Positions 26,031 to 35,337 of a stretch of 51,383 bases of DNA are shown here, piece after piece. This DNA comes from Methylobacterium nonmethylotrophicum (GTDB lineage Bacteria > Pseudomonadota > Alphaproteobacteria > Rhizobiales > Beijerinckiaceae), in assembly GCF_004745635.1 (NCBI RefSeq), contig NZ_SRLB01000037.1, positions 1-51,383 on the forward strand, in the 5' to 3' direction. Under the pieces are notes generated by a model. The model did not search any database. It was not told the DNA's origin and worked only from the letters and a program-made list of their open reading frames with translations. Positions within the stretch are counted from its first letter, which is position 1. Every line of letters starts with the position of its first letter. Both the position numbers and the translations under genes were made by a program.

Positions 26031-26697
26031 CGGCGCCGACGTCGAGGCGCGCCTGCGGGAACCGTGGAGCGACCTCGAGACCGACCACGACACCGCCTTC
26101 GCCCGCCAGCGCGCCGGCGCCACCTTCGGGATCTGGGTCTTCCTGGCGAGCGAGGCCCTCTTCTTCGGGGCCCTGTTCCTGACCTACACGGCGACGCGCC
26201 TCGCCCACCCGGAGGCCTTCGCGGCGGCGGGGCGCGAGACCAACATCGTCTACGGCACGCTCAACACCGCGATCCTTCTCACCAGCAGCCTCACCATGGC
26301 GGTCGCCTCGCAAGCCGCCGAGAAGGGCCTGTTTCGCCGCATGACGCTGTGGTGCCTCGCCGCCACCGCCGCCCTCGGCCTCGCCTTCCTGGTGGTGAAG
26401 GGCTTCGAGTACCGCGAGGACATCGAGAAGCACCTCGTGCCGGGCGCGCGCTTCGCCTTGAGCCAGGCCCCGGCCCAGCTCTTCTTCGGCTTCTACTGGC
26501 TCGTCACCGTGGTGCACGCGATCCACCTCGGCATCGGCATCGGGCTGGTGGCGCGGCTGATCGAGAAGGGCCGGCGCGACCCGGAGTTCCTGAAGGAGAA
26601 CCCGCAGGTCGAGGTGACGGCGCTCTACTGGCACCTCGTCGATCTGGTCTGGGTCTTCCTCTATCCGATGCTCTACCTGCCGGGGCGGTCCGGATGA
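26026..26697 (+). CDS. ctaE: caa3 oxidase subunit III
   Basis: 223 residues with five transmembrane helices, the short form of subunit III. Family features: GIWVFLASEALFFGALF, the conserved Glu in the first helix (SEALFF), NTAILLTSSLTM, VVKGFEYREDI, FYWLVTVVHAIHLGIGI and YWHLVDLVWVFLYPMLYL. It stabilises subunit I and supports proton uptake. The start ATG is the second copy of the duplicated 14-bp unit; the stop overlaps ctaF by four bases. Confidence 0.95.
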   Translation: MSGADVEARLREPWSDLETDHDTAFARQRAGATFGIWVFLASEALFFGALFLTYTATRLAHPEAFAAAGRETNIVYGTLNTAILLTSSLTMAVASQAAEKGLFRRMTLWCLAATAALGLAFLVVKGFEYREDIEKHLVPGARFALSQAPAQLFFGFYWLVTVVHAIHLGIGIGLVARLIEKGRRDPEFLKENPQVEVTALYWHLVDLVWVFLYPMLYLPGRSG

Positions 26698-27008
26698 GCG
26701 CGAAGTCCGAAACCCCGAACCCCGAAACCCCCGGCGCCCTCTGGCGCCGCAACCTCCCGGTCTGGGCCGCCCTGATGGCGCTCCTGGCCTTGAGCGCCTG
26801 GGCCGCCTACTGGCCGTTCGGGCGCATCGACACGGCTCTGGGCTTCGCCATCGCGGGGGTCAAGACGGCCCTCGTCGCCCTGGTCTTCATGCAGCTCAAG
26901 CACGCCAGCGGCCTCGTGCGGATCGTCGCCGCCTGCGGCCTGTTCTGGGCCGCGATCCTGTTCACCCTGACGCTCGCCGACGTGCTGAGCCGGATGGTGA
27001 ACCGGTAA
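26694..27008 (+). CDS. ctaF: caa3 oxidase subunit IV (cytochrome c oxidase subunit IV family)
   Basis: 104 residues, three predicted transmembrane helices (about 22-40, 45-66, 75-96). LALVFMQLKHASGLVRI matches the conserved loop of prokaryotic COX4 proteins. It is a small accessory subunit of the oxidase. The ATG overlaps the ctaE stop (ATGA). It ends the operon and is convergent with the next gene, only 6 bp away, leaving little room for a terminator. Confidence 0.88.
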   Translation: MSAKSETPNPETPGALWRRNLPVWAALMALLALSAWAAYWPFGRIDTALGFAIAGVKTALVALVFMQLKHASGLVRIVAACGLFWAAILFTLTLADVLSRMVNR

Positions 27009-27014
27009 GCCCGC

Positions 27015-28421
27015 TCACGGCCCGCAGCGCACCGGCACCACCGCCCCGGCGAGGCGCCCGGCGACCGCGCCGGCGCTCATCGGCCGGGTCTCCGCGCCGG
27101 GCGGCGCCGGGGCGTCGGGGCCGAGGAGGGCCTTGAGCGCCTCCAGGCCGACGAGCGGGTGGGTGAGCGGCGGCAGCACGCCGGCGACGAGGCGGGCCTG
27201 AGTCGGCATCCGGGCGACGAGGCCGAGGAGGCGGCCGGAGCGGTCGAGGACGGGGGCGCCGGCGGCCCCGGGCTGGAGCGGGGCGAGCACGCCGCCCGTC
27301 GCGAGCGCGCCGGTCGTCACCACCGGGCCGTCCGCCCCCGCCGCCAGCGCGATCACATCCTCCCCGGGCGCCCCGGGCGCCGGCGCGAGGACGGCCGACG
27401 GCGCGGCGGGCGCGGCGCCCTCGAGGAGCGTGAGGCCGCTGCCCTCGTCCCGGCGCAGGATCCGGGCGGGCTGGCCGGCGGCCTGCGGGCCCGCGCAGGG
27501 GCCGGGGAGCACCGTGACGATGCGGCGGGGGCCGACGACGAGGCCGGTGCCGGAGACCGCGCCGCCGGCGGGCGCGCCCGGGTCCGGCATCGTTGCGACC
27601 GGGCGCGGGGGCGCCACGGGCGCCTCGCCCGGGAAGGGCACGAAGCTGTTGGCGATGGCGATGACCAGCCGGTCCATCTCCCGGGCCGTGGCCTTGTCGT
27701 AGGACAGGGTGAAGCCGCGCAGGCCCGCCGGTCCGGCGGCGTGGCGGATGTAGAACTTGCCCGCCGGCGTCTCGCCGGTGACGACCATGAAATCGGGGCG
27801 CTTGAGGGTGTAGGTCACCTTCCGGTCGGGCGCCGCGGCGGTGCTCTGCGCGAACAGGGCGTCGAGGTCGGTGTCGCCGGGGGCGAAGGCCTTCGTGTCG
27901 AGGGTGACGCGCCCGTCCGGGCTCTGCCAGCGGCTGCCGCCCGGCACCCGGGCGCGCTTCGGCAGCAGCCGCTCCGGCACCCCGATGACGAGGCCGGTGG
28001 CGGGGTCCGGCGCGACGGTGAACCGGGCGGCGCGCCGCGCCGCCTCCCCGGCCGCGATCAGGGCGGCGCGGCCGGCCTCGTCGAGGATGCCGGTCCCCGC
28101 GCCGCCGGTGCGGCCCTGCCAGGCGCCGATCGCCTCGTAGGTGCGCCGGCCGAAGGTGCCGGTGACGACGCTGTTGTAGCTGCCGGCCCAGACCAGGGCG
28201 TCCTGCACCGCCCGGCGCTCCGCCTCGGGGCGGGCCTCGAAGGCGGCCCGGGCCGCCTCGAAAACCGGATCGGGGGCTGGCGGCGATCCCGGCCGGGAGG
28301 CGCCGGGCGGCTGGCCGGGCGCTTGACCGGTTCCTTGGGCCAAGACCCCGCCCGGGGCGAGGACGCCCCAGACGAGGAGCGGCAGCAGGCCGGCGGCGAG
28401 GGGGCGAACGGGACGCGGCAT
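27015..28421 (-). CDS. Secreted trypsin-like pseudoprotease with peptidoglycan-binding-like N-domain
   Basis: 468 residues. A Sec signal peptide (cleavage after VLAQ near 29) is followed by a proline-rich linker and a helical region at about 53-125 that resembles a peptidoglycan-binding (PG_binding_1-like) fold (GTFGRRTYEAIGAWQ). A middle domain at 134-262 precedes a trypsin-like beta-barrel at 290-435. The barrel keeps the scaffold strands GTGLVVGPRRIVT and GAPVLDRSGRLLGLV but lacks the catalytic triad. No His follows IVT (VLPGPC instead), the Asp site reads GLTLLE, and the nucleophile loop GNSGGP reads GAAGAP with Ala387. It is therefore probably non-proteolytic, a binding or regulatory protein. 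It is divergent from the alpha-2-macroglobulin gene. Confidence 0.75.
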   Translation of the reverse strand: MPRPVRPLAAGLLPLLVWGVLAPGGVLAQGTGQAPGQPPGASRPGSPPAPDPVFEAARAAFEARPEAERRAVQDALVWAGSYNSVVTGTFGRRTYEAIGAWQGRTGGAGTGILDEAGRAALIAAGEAARRAARFTVAPDPATGLVIGVPERLLPKRARVPGGSRWQSPDGRVTLDTKAFAPGDTDLDALFAQSTAAAPDRKVTYTLKRPDFMVVTGETPAGKFYIRHAAGPAGLRGFTLSYDKATAREMDRLVIAIANSFVPFPGEAPVAPPRPVATMPDPGAPAGGAVSGTGLVVGPRRIVTVLPGPCAGPQAAGQPARILRRDEGSGLTLLEGAAPAAPSAVLAPAPGAPGEDVIALAAGADGPVVTTGALATGGVLAPLQPGAAGAPVLDRSGRLLGLVARMPTQARLVAGVLPPLTHPLVGLEALKALLGPDAPAPPGAETRPMSAGAVAGRLAGAVVPVRCGP

Positions 28422-28474
28422 CGGGCTCTCCCGGAGCAGGCGCCGGACCTTGGCAGAGACGGACGCCGAGTTCC

Positions 28475-28547
28475 AGGCCGGACCGGCCTCGCGGCGGCAG
28501 GACCGGCCTCCACCGGGACCTGCTTCGAAGTCGAGGCCGGTCCGGCC
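28475..28547. promoter_or_regulatory. Inverted repeat in the divergent promoter region
   Basis: Between the pseudoprotease (starts 28421) and the alpha-2-macroglobulin gene (starts 28662) aggccggaccggcctcg (28475-28491) and cgaggccggtccggcc (28532-28547) are reverse complements, 16 of 16. Each half is itself a near palindrome. It could be a twofold operator or a hairpin in the 5' leader of either transcript. No regulator is known. Confidence 0.45.
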
Positions 28548-28661
28548 GCAAGAGCAGGGGACATCAGCCGGCGAAAGACCGGGTCGCGGAGCGGCGTCGG
28601 ATTGCAACGGGACCGGGCGCTGCTTAGGCTGCCGCCCGGGGAATCGCTTGCGAGGCCGGTC

Positions 28662-31600
28662 ATGTCGATCATCACCCGGGTCGGACGCCTGGCTGGAGTC
28701 CTGACTCTGCTCGCAGGTCCCGCGGTCTGGGCCCAGCAGGCGCCCCAGACGGCCCCCCGTGAGACGGCCCCCCGCGGCAGCGCCCTGACGCAGCCGGCCG
28801 CCCGTCCTCCCGCGAAGGCGGTCACCCCGAAAAGCTTCGTGCGCCAGAACCTCGCCAGCGAGGCGGTGCGCCTCGAGGCGCGGGTGAAGGCCGAGGCCGG
28901 GGCCCGGGACAAGTCCGCGATCCAGTGGCGGCGCGAGGCCGAGGCCCTGCACGCCAAGGACGACGACGAGGGCGCGCTCGCCGCCTACCGGAAGGGCGCC
29001 GCCGCCGATTCGGCGGATTGGCGCGCCTGGTACGCCCTGGCGGAGGCCGCCAACGGCGCCGAGACCGACGATTACGACGCCGGCCAGAAGCTGAAGACGG
29101 AGGCCCGGGCCGCCGCCTACCTGGCCTACCAGCGGGCCGCGAGCCCGGCCGACGAGGGAAAGGCCCTGGCGCTCCTCGGGGCGGTCCAGGCCAAGCAGGA
29201 GAGCTGGCGCCCCGCGCTCGAGGCCTATGCCGCGAGCCTGGCGCTGGCGAGCAGCCAGGAGACCGCCAAGACCTACGAATCCCTGCGCGAGGCCCACGGC
29301 TTCCGGGTGCTCGACTACAAGGTCGATTCCGACGCCGCCGCCCCGCGCGCCTGCTTCACCCTCTCGGAGACCGTCGACCCGAAGGCGGACGTGGCGCCCT
29401 TCGTCGCCGTGTCGGGCTCGAGCGAGGCCGCCGTGACCGCCCAGGGGCAGCAGGTCTGCGTCGACGGCCTGCGCCACGGCGAGCGCTACGGCATCGTCCT
29501 GCGCCAGGGCCTGCCCTCGAGCGTCGGCGAAGCCTTGCGCAAGGCCGCCGACTACGAGATCTACGTCCGCGACCGCAGCCCGCAGGTGCGCGTCACCGGC
29601 CGCAACTACGTGCTGCCCCGCACCGGCCAGGCCGGGGTGCCGCTGGTCTCGGTCAACGCCGCGAAGATCGACGTCGAGGTCGTGCGCATCGGCGACCGCG
29701 GCCTGCTGCCGGCCCTGCGCAGCGACGAGTTCCTGTCGCAGCTCTCCGGCTCCGGCCTGCGCACCATCGCCCGCGAGCGCGGCGTGCAGGTCTGGAAGGG
29801 CACCCTCGACACCGCCCCGGCGGAGGTGAACCGCGAGGCGGTGACCGCCTTCCCGGTGCTCCAGGCGGTCGGCAAGGTCGAGCCCGGGCTCTACGTCATG
29901 ACGGCGCGGCCGAGCGGCACCGCCTCGGTCAGCGACGAGGAGGGCGGCTACGAGAGCGAGGCGACGCAGTGGTTCGTGGTCTCGGACCTGGGGCTGACCG
30001 CCTTCAAGGGCCGGGACGGCGTCCACGTGCTGGCCCGCTCTCTCGCCTCGGCGGCGGTCGTGAAGGGCGCGGAGATCCGGCTGATCGCCCGCAACAACGA
30101 GGTGCTGGGGACCCGCAGTACCGATGCCCAGGGCTACGCCGCCTTCGATCCGGGCCTCGCCCGCGGCGAGGGCGGGGCGGCGCCGAGCCTGGTGGTGGCG
30201 CGGCTGGGCGACGATTACGGCTTCCTCGACCTGTCCTTGAGCGCCTTCGACCTCGCCGACCGCGGCGTGAAGGGGCGCCCGAGCCCGGGAGCCGCCGAGG
30301 CCTACCTGTTTCCCGAGCGCGGGGTCTACCGCTCCGGCGAGACGGTGCAGCTGACCGCGCTCCTGCGCGACGCAAAGGGCGCGGCGATCCCGAACCTCCC
30401 GCTCACCCTGGTGGCGAAGCGCCCGGACGGCGTCGAGTACCGCCGGGTGCAGGTGCCCGATGGCGGCCTCGGCGGGCGGTCTTACTCGCTGCCGCTCCTG
30501 CCCGGCGCACAAGGAGGCACCTGGCGGGTTTCGGCCTATACCGACCCGAAGGCGCCGGCGATCGGCGAGGCGAGCTTCCTCGTCGAGGATTACGTGCCGG
30601 AGCGCCTCGAGGTCAGCCTGACCCCGGAGGAACCCGCCTTGCGCCCGGGCGAGCCGGCCTCGGTCGCGGTCGCCGCGCGCTTTCTCTACGGCGCGCCGGG
30701 GGCGGGCCTGAGCGTCGGCGGCACAGTCGCGGTGCAGCCGGCCTCCCGCACCGGCATCAAGGGCTTCGAGGATTTTTCGACCGGCCTCGACGACGAGCGC
30801 GTCGAGCCGGTGACGGCGGAGCTGGACACGCCCGTCACCACCGACGCGCAGGGGCGCGCCACGGTGCGGGCCCCGGTCCCGGGGGCGAGCGGGCCGCGGC
30901 CGTTCGAGGCCAAAATCTCGCTCCAGGTCGGCGAGCCCGGTGGCCGGGCGGTGCAGCGCAGCCTGACCCTGCCGATCCTCCCCGCCGGCCCGGTGCTGGG
31001 GATCAGGAAGACCTTCGGCGAGCTGCGCGAGGGCGCCACCGCGACCTTCGAGGTCGCTGCCGCGCGGCCCGACGGCACACGGCTCTCCGGCGAGGCGAGC
31101 TGGACGCTCCTGCGCGTCGAGCGGCGCTACCAATGGTACCGGACCGACGGGCGCTGGACCTTCGAACCGGTCAAGACCACCGCCAAGGTCGCGAACGGCC
31201 GGGTCGCCCTCGATCCCGCCGCGCCGGCCCGGGTGGCGGCGCCGGTGGCGCTCGGGACCTATCGCCTGGAGGTGCGGGGCCCCGGCTTCGAGGCGGCGAG
31301 CCTGTCCTTCACCGTCGGCTGGGGCGGGACCGAGAGCGCCGACGCCCCCGACCTCCTCGACCTCACCCTCGACCGCAACGCCTACGCGTCCGGCGAGACG
31401 TTGCGGGCGCAGCTTCGCCCGCGCTTCGCCGGCACCGCCACCGTCGCGGTGGTGAGCGACCGGGTGCACGAGATCCGCACCCTCGACCTGCCGGCCTCGG
31501 GCGCGACCGTCGAGATCCCGGTCAAGCCGGACTGGGGAGCGGGCGCCTACCTCGTCGCCACCGCCTACCGGCCCCTCGACCAGGCGGCCAGGCGCCTGCC

Positions 31601-33977
31601 CGGCCGGGCGCTCGGCCTCGCCTGGTTCGGGATCGACCGCGACGCCCGCGCCCTCGGCGTCACCGTCGAGGCGCCCGCGAAGGTCCGGCCCCGGGGCGAG
31701 CTGCGCCTGCCGATCCGGCTGGCGGGACTGAAAGCCGGCGAGGAGGCCCGGGTGACGGTGGCGGCGGTCGATGTCGGCATCCTCAACCTCACCCGCTACG
31801 CCAATCCCGATCCGTTCGGGTTCTTCTTCGGCCAGAAGGCGCTGTCGGCCGAGATCCGCGACCTCTACGGCTACCTGATCGACGGCATGCAGGGCACGCT
31901 GGGGGCGATCCGCTCCGGCGGCGATGCCGGCGGGCCGGAGCTCGAGGGCTCGCCGCCGGCCCAGGAGCCGCTCGCGCGCTACTCGGGCGTCGTCACGGTC
32001 GGGCCGGACGGGCGGGCCGAGGTGAGCTTCCCGATACCCGCCTTCAACGGCACCGCCCGGGTGATGGTGACGGCCTGGAGCGCCGCCCGGGTCGGCGCGG
32101 CCTCCGCCGACGTGGTGATCCGCGATCCGGTCGTCGCGACCGGCACCCTGCCGCGCTTCCTCGCCGTCGGCGACCGCTCGCGCCTCCACGTCGCCCTCGA
32201 CAACGTCGAGGGGGCGGCCGGCGACTACGCGGTCGATGTCGACCTCGCCGGGCCGGTCGTGGTGCCGGCGGGCGCCCTCGGCCGTTCCCTGCGCCTCGAG
32301 CCGGGCGGGCGCGGCGCCGTCGAGATCCCGCTCACCGCGGCCGGACCCGGCCTCGCCCGGGTCGACCTGCGGCTGACCGGGCCGGGGCTCTCCGAGCCCG
32401 CCGGCCAGAGCTTCGCCCTGGGCGTCCAGCCCGGCACCGGGGCGCTCCTGCGCCGCGAGCTCCGCACGCTCGCCCCCGGCGCCAGCCTGACCCTGTCGGG
32501 CGACCTGCTCGCCGAGGTGATCCCGGGGACCGGCGCGGTGACGCTCGCCGCCTCGCCGCTCGGTGGCATCGACGTGCCGGCCCTGCTCCAGGCCCTCGAC
32601 CGCTACCCCTATGGCTGCACCGAGCAGGTGGTGAGCCGGGCCCTGCCGCTCCTCTCGGTCAACCGCCTGGCGGCGCTCGCGCAGCTCGGCCTCGACGGCG
32701 CGGCCGACGAGCGGGTGCGGGCGGCCATCGACCGGGTGCTGTCGCGCCAGGATGCGAGCGGCGCCTTCGGGCTGTGGTCGGCGGGCAATGCCGAGGATCT
32801 CTGGCTCACCGCCTACGCCACCGACTTCCTGACCCGGGCGCGGGAGCGCGGCTTCGCGGTTCCGCCCCAGCCCATGGCCCTCGCCCTCGACCGGCTGCGC
32901 AACACGGTCGCCAACGCCACCGAGGTCACCGAGGGCGGCCTCGACCTCGCCTACGCGGCCTACGTGCTCGCCCGCAACGGCCGGCCGGTGATGGGCGACC
33001 TGCGCTACCTCGCCGACACCAAGCTCGCCTCCTTCTCGACCCCCCTCGCCCGCGGCCAGATCGCTGCGGCGCTGGCGCTCCTCGGCGACCGGGCCCGGGC
33101 CCGCACCGCCTTCGAGGCCGCGGTGGCGGCCCTGCGGGCCGAGCGCGACACCGGCGCCTACCGGGCCGATTACGGCTCGCGCCTGCGCGACGGCGCCGGG
33201 CTGATCGCGCTGAGCGCCGAGACCGGGGTGGCGCGCGACTCCCTCGGCGCCCTCGGCGCGGTGGTGGGCGAGGAGCGCGGCACCCGTCCGACCAGCACCC
33301 AGGAGCAGGCCTGGCTGGTGCTGGCGGCCTCGGAACTCGCCAAGGACGCTGCGGGAAAGGACGCTCCCGCGCTCACCCTCGATGGCGCGCCGGTCTCAGG
33401 CGCGCTCTACCGCACATTCCCGGGCGCCACCCTGGAGGCGCGGCCGGTGACGGTGGCGAATCGCGGCACCGCCCCGGTGCAGCTCGCCCTCGGCGTCTCG
33501 GGCAACCCGGCGGTGCCGGAGCCGGCCGAGTCCAAGGGCTACACGGTGGAGCGCGGCTATTACCGCCTCGACGGCAGCCCGGCCAACCTCGCAGGCATCC
33601 GCCAGAACGACCGCCTGGTGGTGGTGCTGAAGGTGACCGAGGCCAAGGCCAGCGCCGGGCGCCTCCTCCTCGTCGACCGCCTGCCGGCGGGCCTCGAGAT
33701 CGACAACCCGAAGCTCCTCGACGCCGACGCGGTCGCGGGCCTCGCCTGGGCGAAGTCCGACGTGACGCCGACCCACACCGAGTTCCGCGACGACCGCTTC
33801 GTGGCCGCCTACGAACGCAGCCCGAGCCAGTCCGCCTTCTTCAGCGTCGCCTACACGGTGCGGGCGGTGACGCCCGGCCGCTACGTCCACCCGGCGGCGA
33901 CGATCGAGGACATGTACCGGCCGGAGCGCTACGGGCGGACGGCGTTCGGGGTGCTGGAGGTGGGAGCGGGGCGGTAG
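28662..33977 (+). CDS. Bacterial alpha-2-macroglobulin family protein with thioester
   Basis: 1771 residues. A Sec signal peptide (to about AWAQ) is followed by a TPR-like helical stretch (about 85-210), a long series of macroglobulin beta domains, a bait/CUB-type region, and a thioester domain with YPYGCTEQ (Cys1319 and Gln1322). The final receptor-like domain begins near KGYTVERGYY. Bacterial alpha-2-macroglobulins trap foreign proteases by a covalent thioester in the periplasm and normally work with the penicillin-binding protein PbpC encoded next door. No pbpC gene is found within the window. The ATG at 28662 gives the signal peptide; upstream sequence in frame is not protein-like. Arrangement is divergent from a pseudoprotease. 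Confidence 0.92.
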   Translation: MSIITRVGRLAGVLTLLAGPAVWAQQAPQTAPRETAPRGSALTQPAARPPAKAVTPKSFVRQNLASEAVRLEARVKAEAGARDKSAIQWRREAEALHAKDDDEGALAAYRKGAAADSADWRAWYALAEAANGAETDDYDAGQKLKTEARAAAYLAYQRAASPADEGKALALLGAVQAKQESWRPALEAYAASLALASSQETAKTYESLREAHGFRVLDYKVDSDAAAPRACFTLSETVDPKADVAPFVAVSGSSEAAVTAQGQQVCVDGLRHGERYGIVLRQGLPSSVGEALRKAADYEIYVRDRSPQVRVTGRNYVLPRTGQAGVPLVSVNAAKIDVEVVRIGDRGLLPALRSDEFLSQLSGSGLRTIARERGVQVWKGTLDTAPAEVNREAVTAFPVLQAVGKVEPGLYVMTARPSGTASVSDEEGGYESEATQWFVVSDLGLTAFKGRDGVHVLARSLASAAVVKGAEIRLIARNNEVLGTRSTDAQGYAAFDPGLARGEGGAAPSLVVARLGDDYGFLDLSLSAFDLADRGVKGRPSPGAAEAYLFPERGVYRSGETVQLTALLRDAKGAAIPNLPLTLVAKRPDGVEYRRVQVPDGGLGGRSYSLPLLPGAQGGTWRVSAYTDPKAPAIGEASFLVEDYVPERLEVSLTPEEPALRPGEPASVAVAARFLYGAPGAGLSVGGTVAVQPASRTGIKGFEDFSTGLDDERVEPVTAELDTPVTTDAQGRATVRAPVPGASGPRPFEAKISLQVGEPGGRAVQRSLTLPILPAGPVLGIRKTFGELREGATATFEVAAARPDGTRLSGEASWTLLRVERRYQWYRTDGRWTFEPVKTTAKVANGRVALDPAAPARVAAPVALGTYRLEVRGPGFEAASLSFTVGWGGTESADAPDLLDLTLDRNAYASGETLRAQLRPRFAGTATVAVVSDRVHEIRTLDLPASGATVEIPVKPDWGAGAYLVATAYRPLDQAARRLPGRALGLAWFGIDRDARALGVTVEAPAKVRPRGELRLPIRLAGLKAGEEARVTVAAVDVGILNLTRYANPDPFGFFFGQKALSAEIRDLYGYLIDGMQGTLGAIRSGGDAGGPELEGSPPAQEPLARYSGVVTVGPDGRAEVSFPIPAFNGTARVMVTAWSAARVGAASADVVIRDPVVATGTLPRFLAVGDRSRLHVALDNVEGAAGDYAVDVDLAGPVVVPAGALGRSLRLEPGGRGAVEIPLTAAGPGLARVDLRLTGPGLSEPAGQSFALGVQPGTGALLRRELRTLAPGASLTLSGDLLAEVIPGTGAVTLAASPLGGIDVPALLQALDRYPYGCTEQVVSRALPLLSVNRLAALAQLGLDGAADERVRAAIDRVLSRQDASGAFGLWSAGNAEDLWLTAYATDFLTRARERGFAVPPQPMALALDRLRNTVANATEVTEGGLDLAYAAYVLARNGRPVMGDLRYLADTKLASFSTPLARGQIAAALALLGDRARARTAFEAAVAALRAERDTGAYRADYGSRLRDGAGLIALSAETGVARDSLGALGAVVGEERGTRPTSTQEQAWLVLAASELAKDAAGKDAPALTLDGAPVSGALYRTFPGATLEARPVTVANRGTAPVQLALGVSGNPAVPEPAESKGYTVERGYYRLDGSPANLAGIRQNDRLVVVLKVTEAKASAGRLLLVDRLPAGLEIDNPKLLDADAVAGLAWAKSDVTPTHTEFRDDRFVAAYERSPSQSAFFSVAYTVRAVTPGRYVHPAATIEDMYRPERYGRTAFGVLEVGAGR

Positions 33978-34336
33978 GGGTTGGGGCGTGAAGTGGCGCC
34001 TTCAGCACGGACCGGTTGCGCAGTAATCGATCCGTGCTCTCGATATTGATTTTGCCGCATTGTCTTCGACGAGCCGGCATCCGCTGCGTCGGAAAGCGCT
34101 CCAGGGTCGAAACCCGATCCGCTCGTCCCGACGAGGGTCAGCTCGCGGACCCAAGTGATCACTCTGTTGCCTGACCAAAAGGTGAGACAAGCGAGGGCTT
34201 TTCAGACACTCGAACTCGTAAGGATCGAATGCCTGAATAATCTCACCGCGATCCAGCAACCAAGAGGGCCCTTGGACCAGTTGCTCCAAACAGAGGATCG
34301 GATTTGTGGGACCTATGATCGAGCGGCAATCACCGC
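33978..34336. other. Gene-free stretch after the alpha-2-macroglobulin gene
   Basis: 359 bp of clearly lower GC than the flanking gene. Small open frames exist on both strands but none has a good start or a recognisable protein. No hairpin with a T-run was found just after the 33977 stop. The absence of pbpC here is the main point. Confidence 0.45.
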
Positions 34337-34588
34337 TTAACCGCACATGCGACGATAGCGGCGGCAGTTGCCCTGCCCTTCCTCGCCGTACACATCCCGG
34401 TTCTCGCAACGATCGCGAAGCTCCCGACACATGCGGCGGTAGCGGCGCTCGTCGCGCTCGTCGCGATAGCCCCGTCCATCATCGACCTCCACGCCGCCAG
34501 GCCCAATCCGGATTCCTTGGGCAAAGCTGGGAGCACCCGAAACGAGCAGCACGGCCATCGTGGCGGCGGCAAACACCAATGTGCGCAT
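34337..34588 (-). CDS. Small secreted protein with four cysteines
   Basis: 83 residues. A clear signal peptide (MRTLVFAAATMAVLLVSGAPSFAQ, cut near 24) leaves a mature peptide of about 59 residues. It begins GIRIGPGGVEVDDG and ends with a charged Arg/Asp/Glu block carrying four Cys (in CRELRDRC, NCRRYR and the final MCG), which could form two disulfides in the periplasm. GGIEVD/IRIGPGGVEV-type starts with a basic Cys-containing tail recur in small rhizobial secreted proteins of unknown function. A GGGAGAGG sequence stands just before the ATG. Longer starts upstream add no signal-like sequence. Confidence 0.75.
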   Translation of the reverse strand: MRTLVFAAATMAVLLVSGAPSFAQGIRIGPGGVEVDDGRGYRDERDERRYRRMCRELRDRCENRDVYGEEGQGNCRRYRRMCG

Positions 34589-34848
34589 GAGAGCCTCTCC
34601 CTCGTTCGGAATGCGCTGAACGCGGGAGGAGAAACGGCTGAAGCTGAAAATGGTTCGAGGAGAATGCCGGCCTGCCGCTTCGGTTGGCTGCATTCGGACC
34701 CGCTCGCTGTCATGAGCAGCGTCGCAGGCGGAGCCTTCACGCTACGGTTTTCAGGTCTTGCGCGCTGGCATGGGCAAAGGGCGATGGTCCGCACGCCACC
34801 CTTCGCCACCCTTCGCACGGTCAAGCCGGTCCGTGTTCGCGCTGAACC

Positions 34849-35337
34849 TCATCGGGCCGGGTGATCGAGACCGTGCCACGCCACCTCGTGGCCGCAGCCC
34901 GGCGTGGTCACGACCCCGTAGAGGGGACGGTCCGCGACCGCCAGGCCGATCAGGCGGGCCGACATCCGCCCGTAGTGGCGCAGCCAGGCCCGCCATCGCG
35001 GCTGATCCTCGTAGGTGCCGCCCTCGTACACGAAGAAGGCCCGCCCGCCCTCAGGGGCCAGGCGATGGAGGAGGTCGCGGTGCCAGCTCAGCGGCGAGAG
35101 CGCCCCCACCAGCACCCGGCACGCCCCCGCCCGCGCCGAGACCAGGCGCACCTGCCCGGTCCCCTGCCACCCTTCGATCGTGAACCCGCTCCGCTCCAGG
35201 AAGCCGGCGACCGCCTCGTCGTGGCGTCCCAGCGCCGGGTCGGCGAGCGCCGCGGCCTGGAAGCCCAGGCTGAACCCGAGCGCGACCTTGAGGCTCAGGC
35301 TCAGGGCCAGCAGGCCCGCGAAGAGAAGCTTAAGCAT
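34849..35337 (-). CDS. Exosortase-associated accessory protein
   Basis: 162 residues. A single N-terminal hydrophobic segment (3-25, LLFAGLLALSLSLKVALGF) is followed by a soluble, presumably periplasmic domain with Cys in ARAGACRVLVG and a C-terminal GVVTTPGCGHEVAWHG. The ATG overlaps the exosortase stop by 8 bases, so the two are translationally coupled. Its size, topology and position recall EpsI-like or other small accessory proteins encoded beside exosortases, but I cannot assign it to a named family. Confidence 0.7.
   Translation of the reverse strand: MLKLLFAGLLALSLSLKVALGFSLGFQAAALADPALGRHDEAVAGFLERSGFTIEGWQGTGQVRLVSARAGACRVLVGALSPLSWHRDLLHRLAPEGGRAFFVYEGGTYEDQPRWRAWLRHYGRMSARLIGLAVADRPLYGVVTTPGCGHEVAWHGLDHPAR

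Noticed and set aside
27015..32189. Very long minus-strand open frame (over 1700 codons) opposite the alpha-2-macroglobulin gene
   Set aside because: Its amino-acid composition is Gly/Arg/Ala/Asp-rich antisense noise, and the true plus-strand gene has a signal peptide, macroglobulin motifs and the thioester. Only the part up to 28421 is real, as a separate gene with its own start.
28925..33991. Second long plus-strand frame inside the alpha-2-macroglobulin gene
   Set aside because: It is the same DNA in another phase and yields Arg/Pro/Gly-rich low-complexity sequence with no family resemblance.
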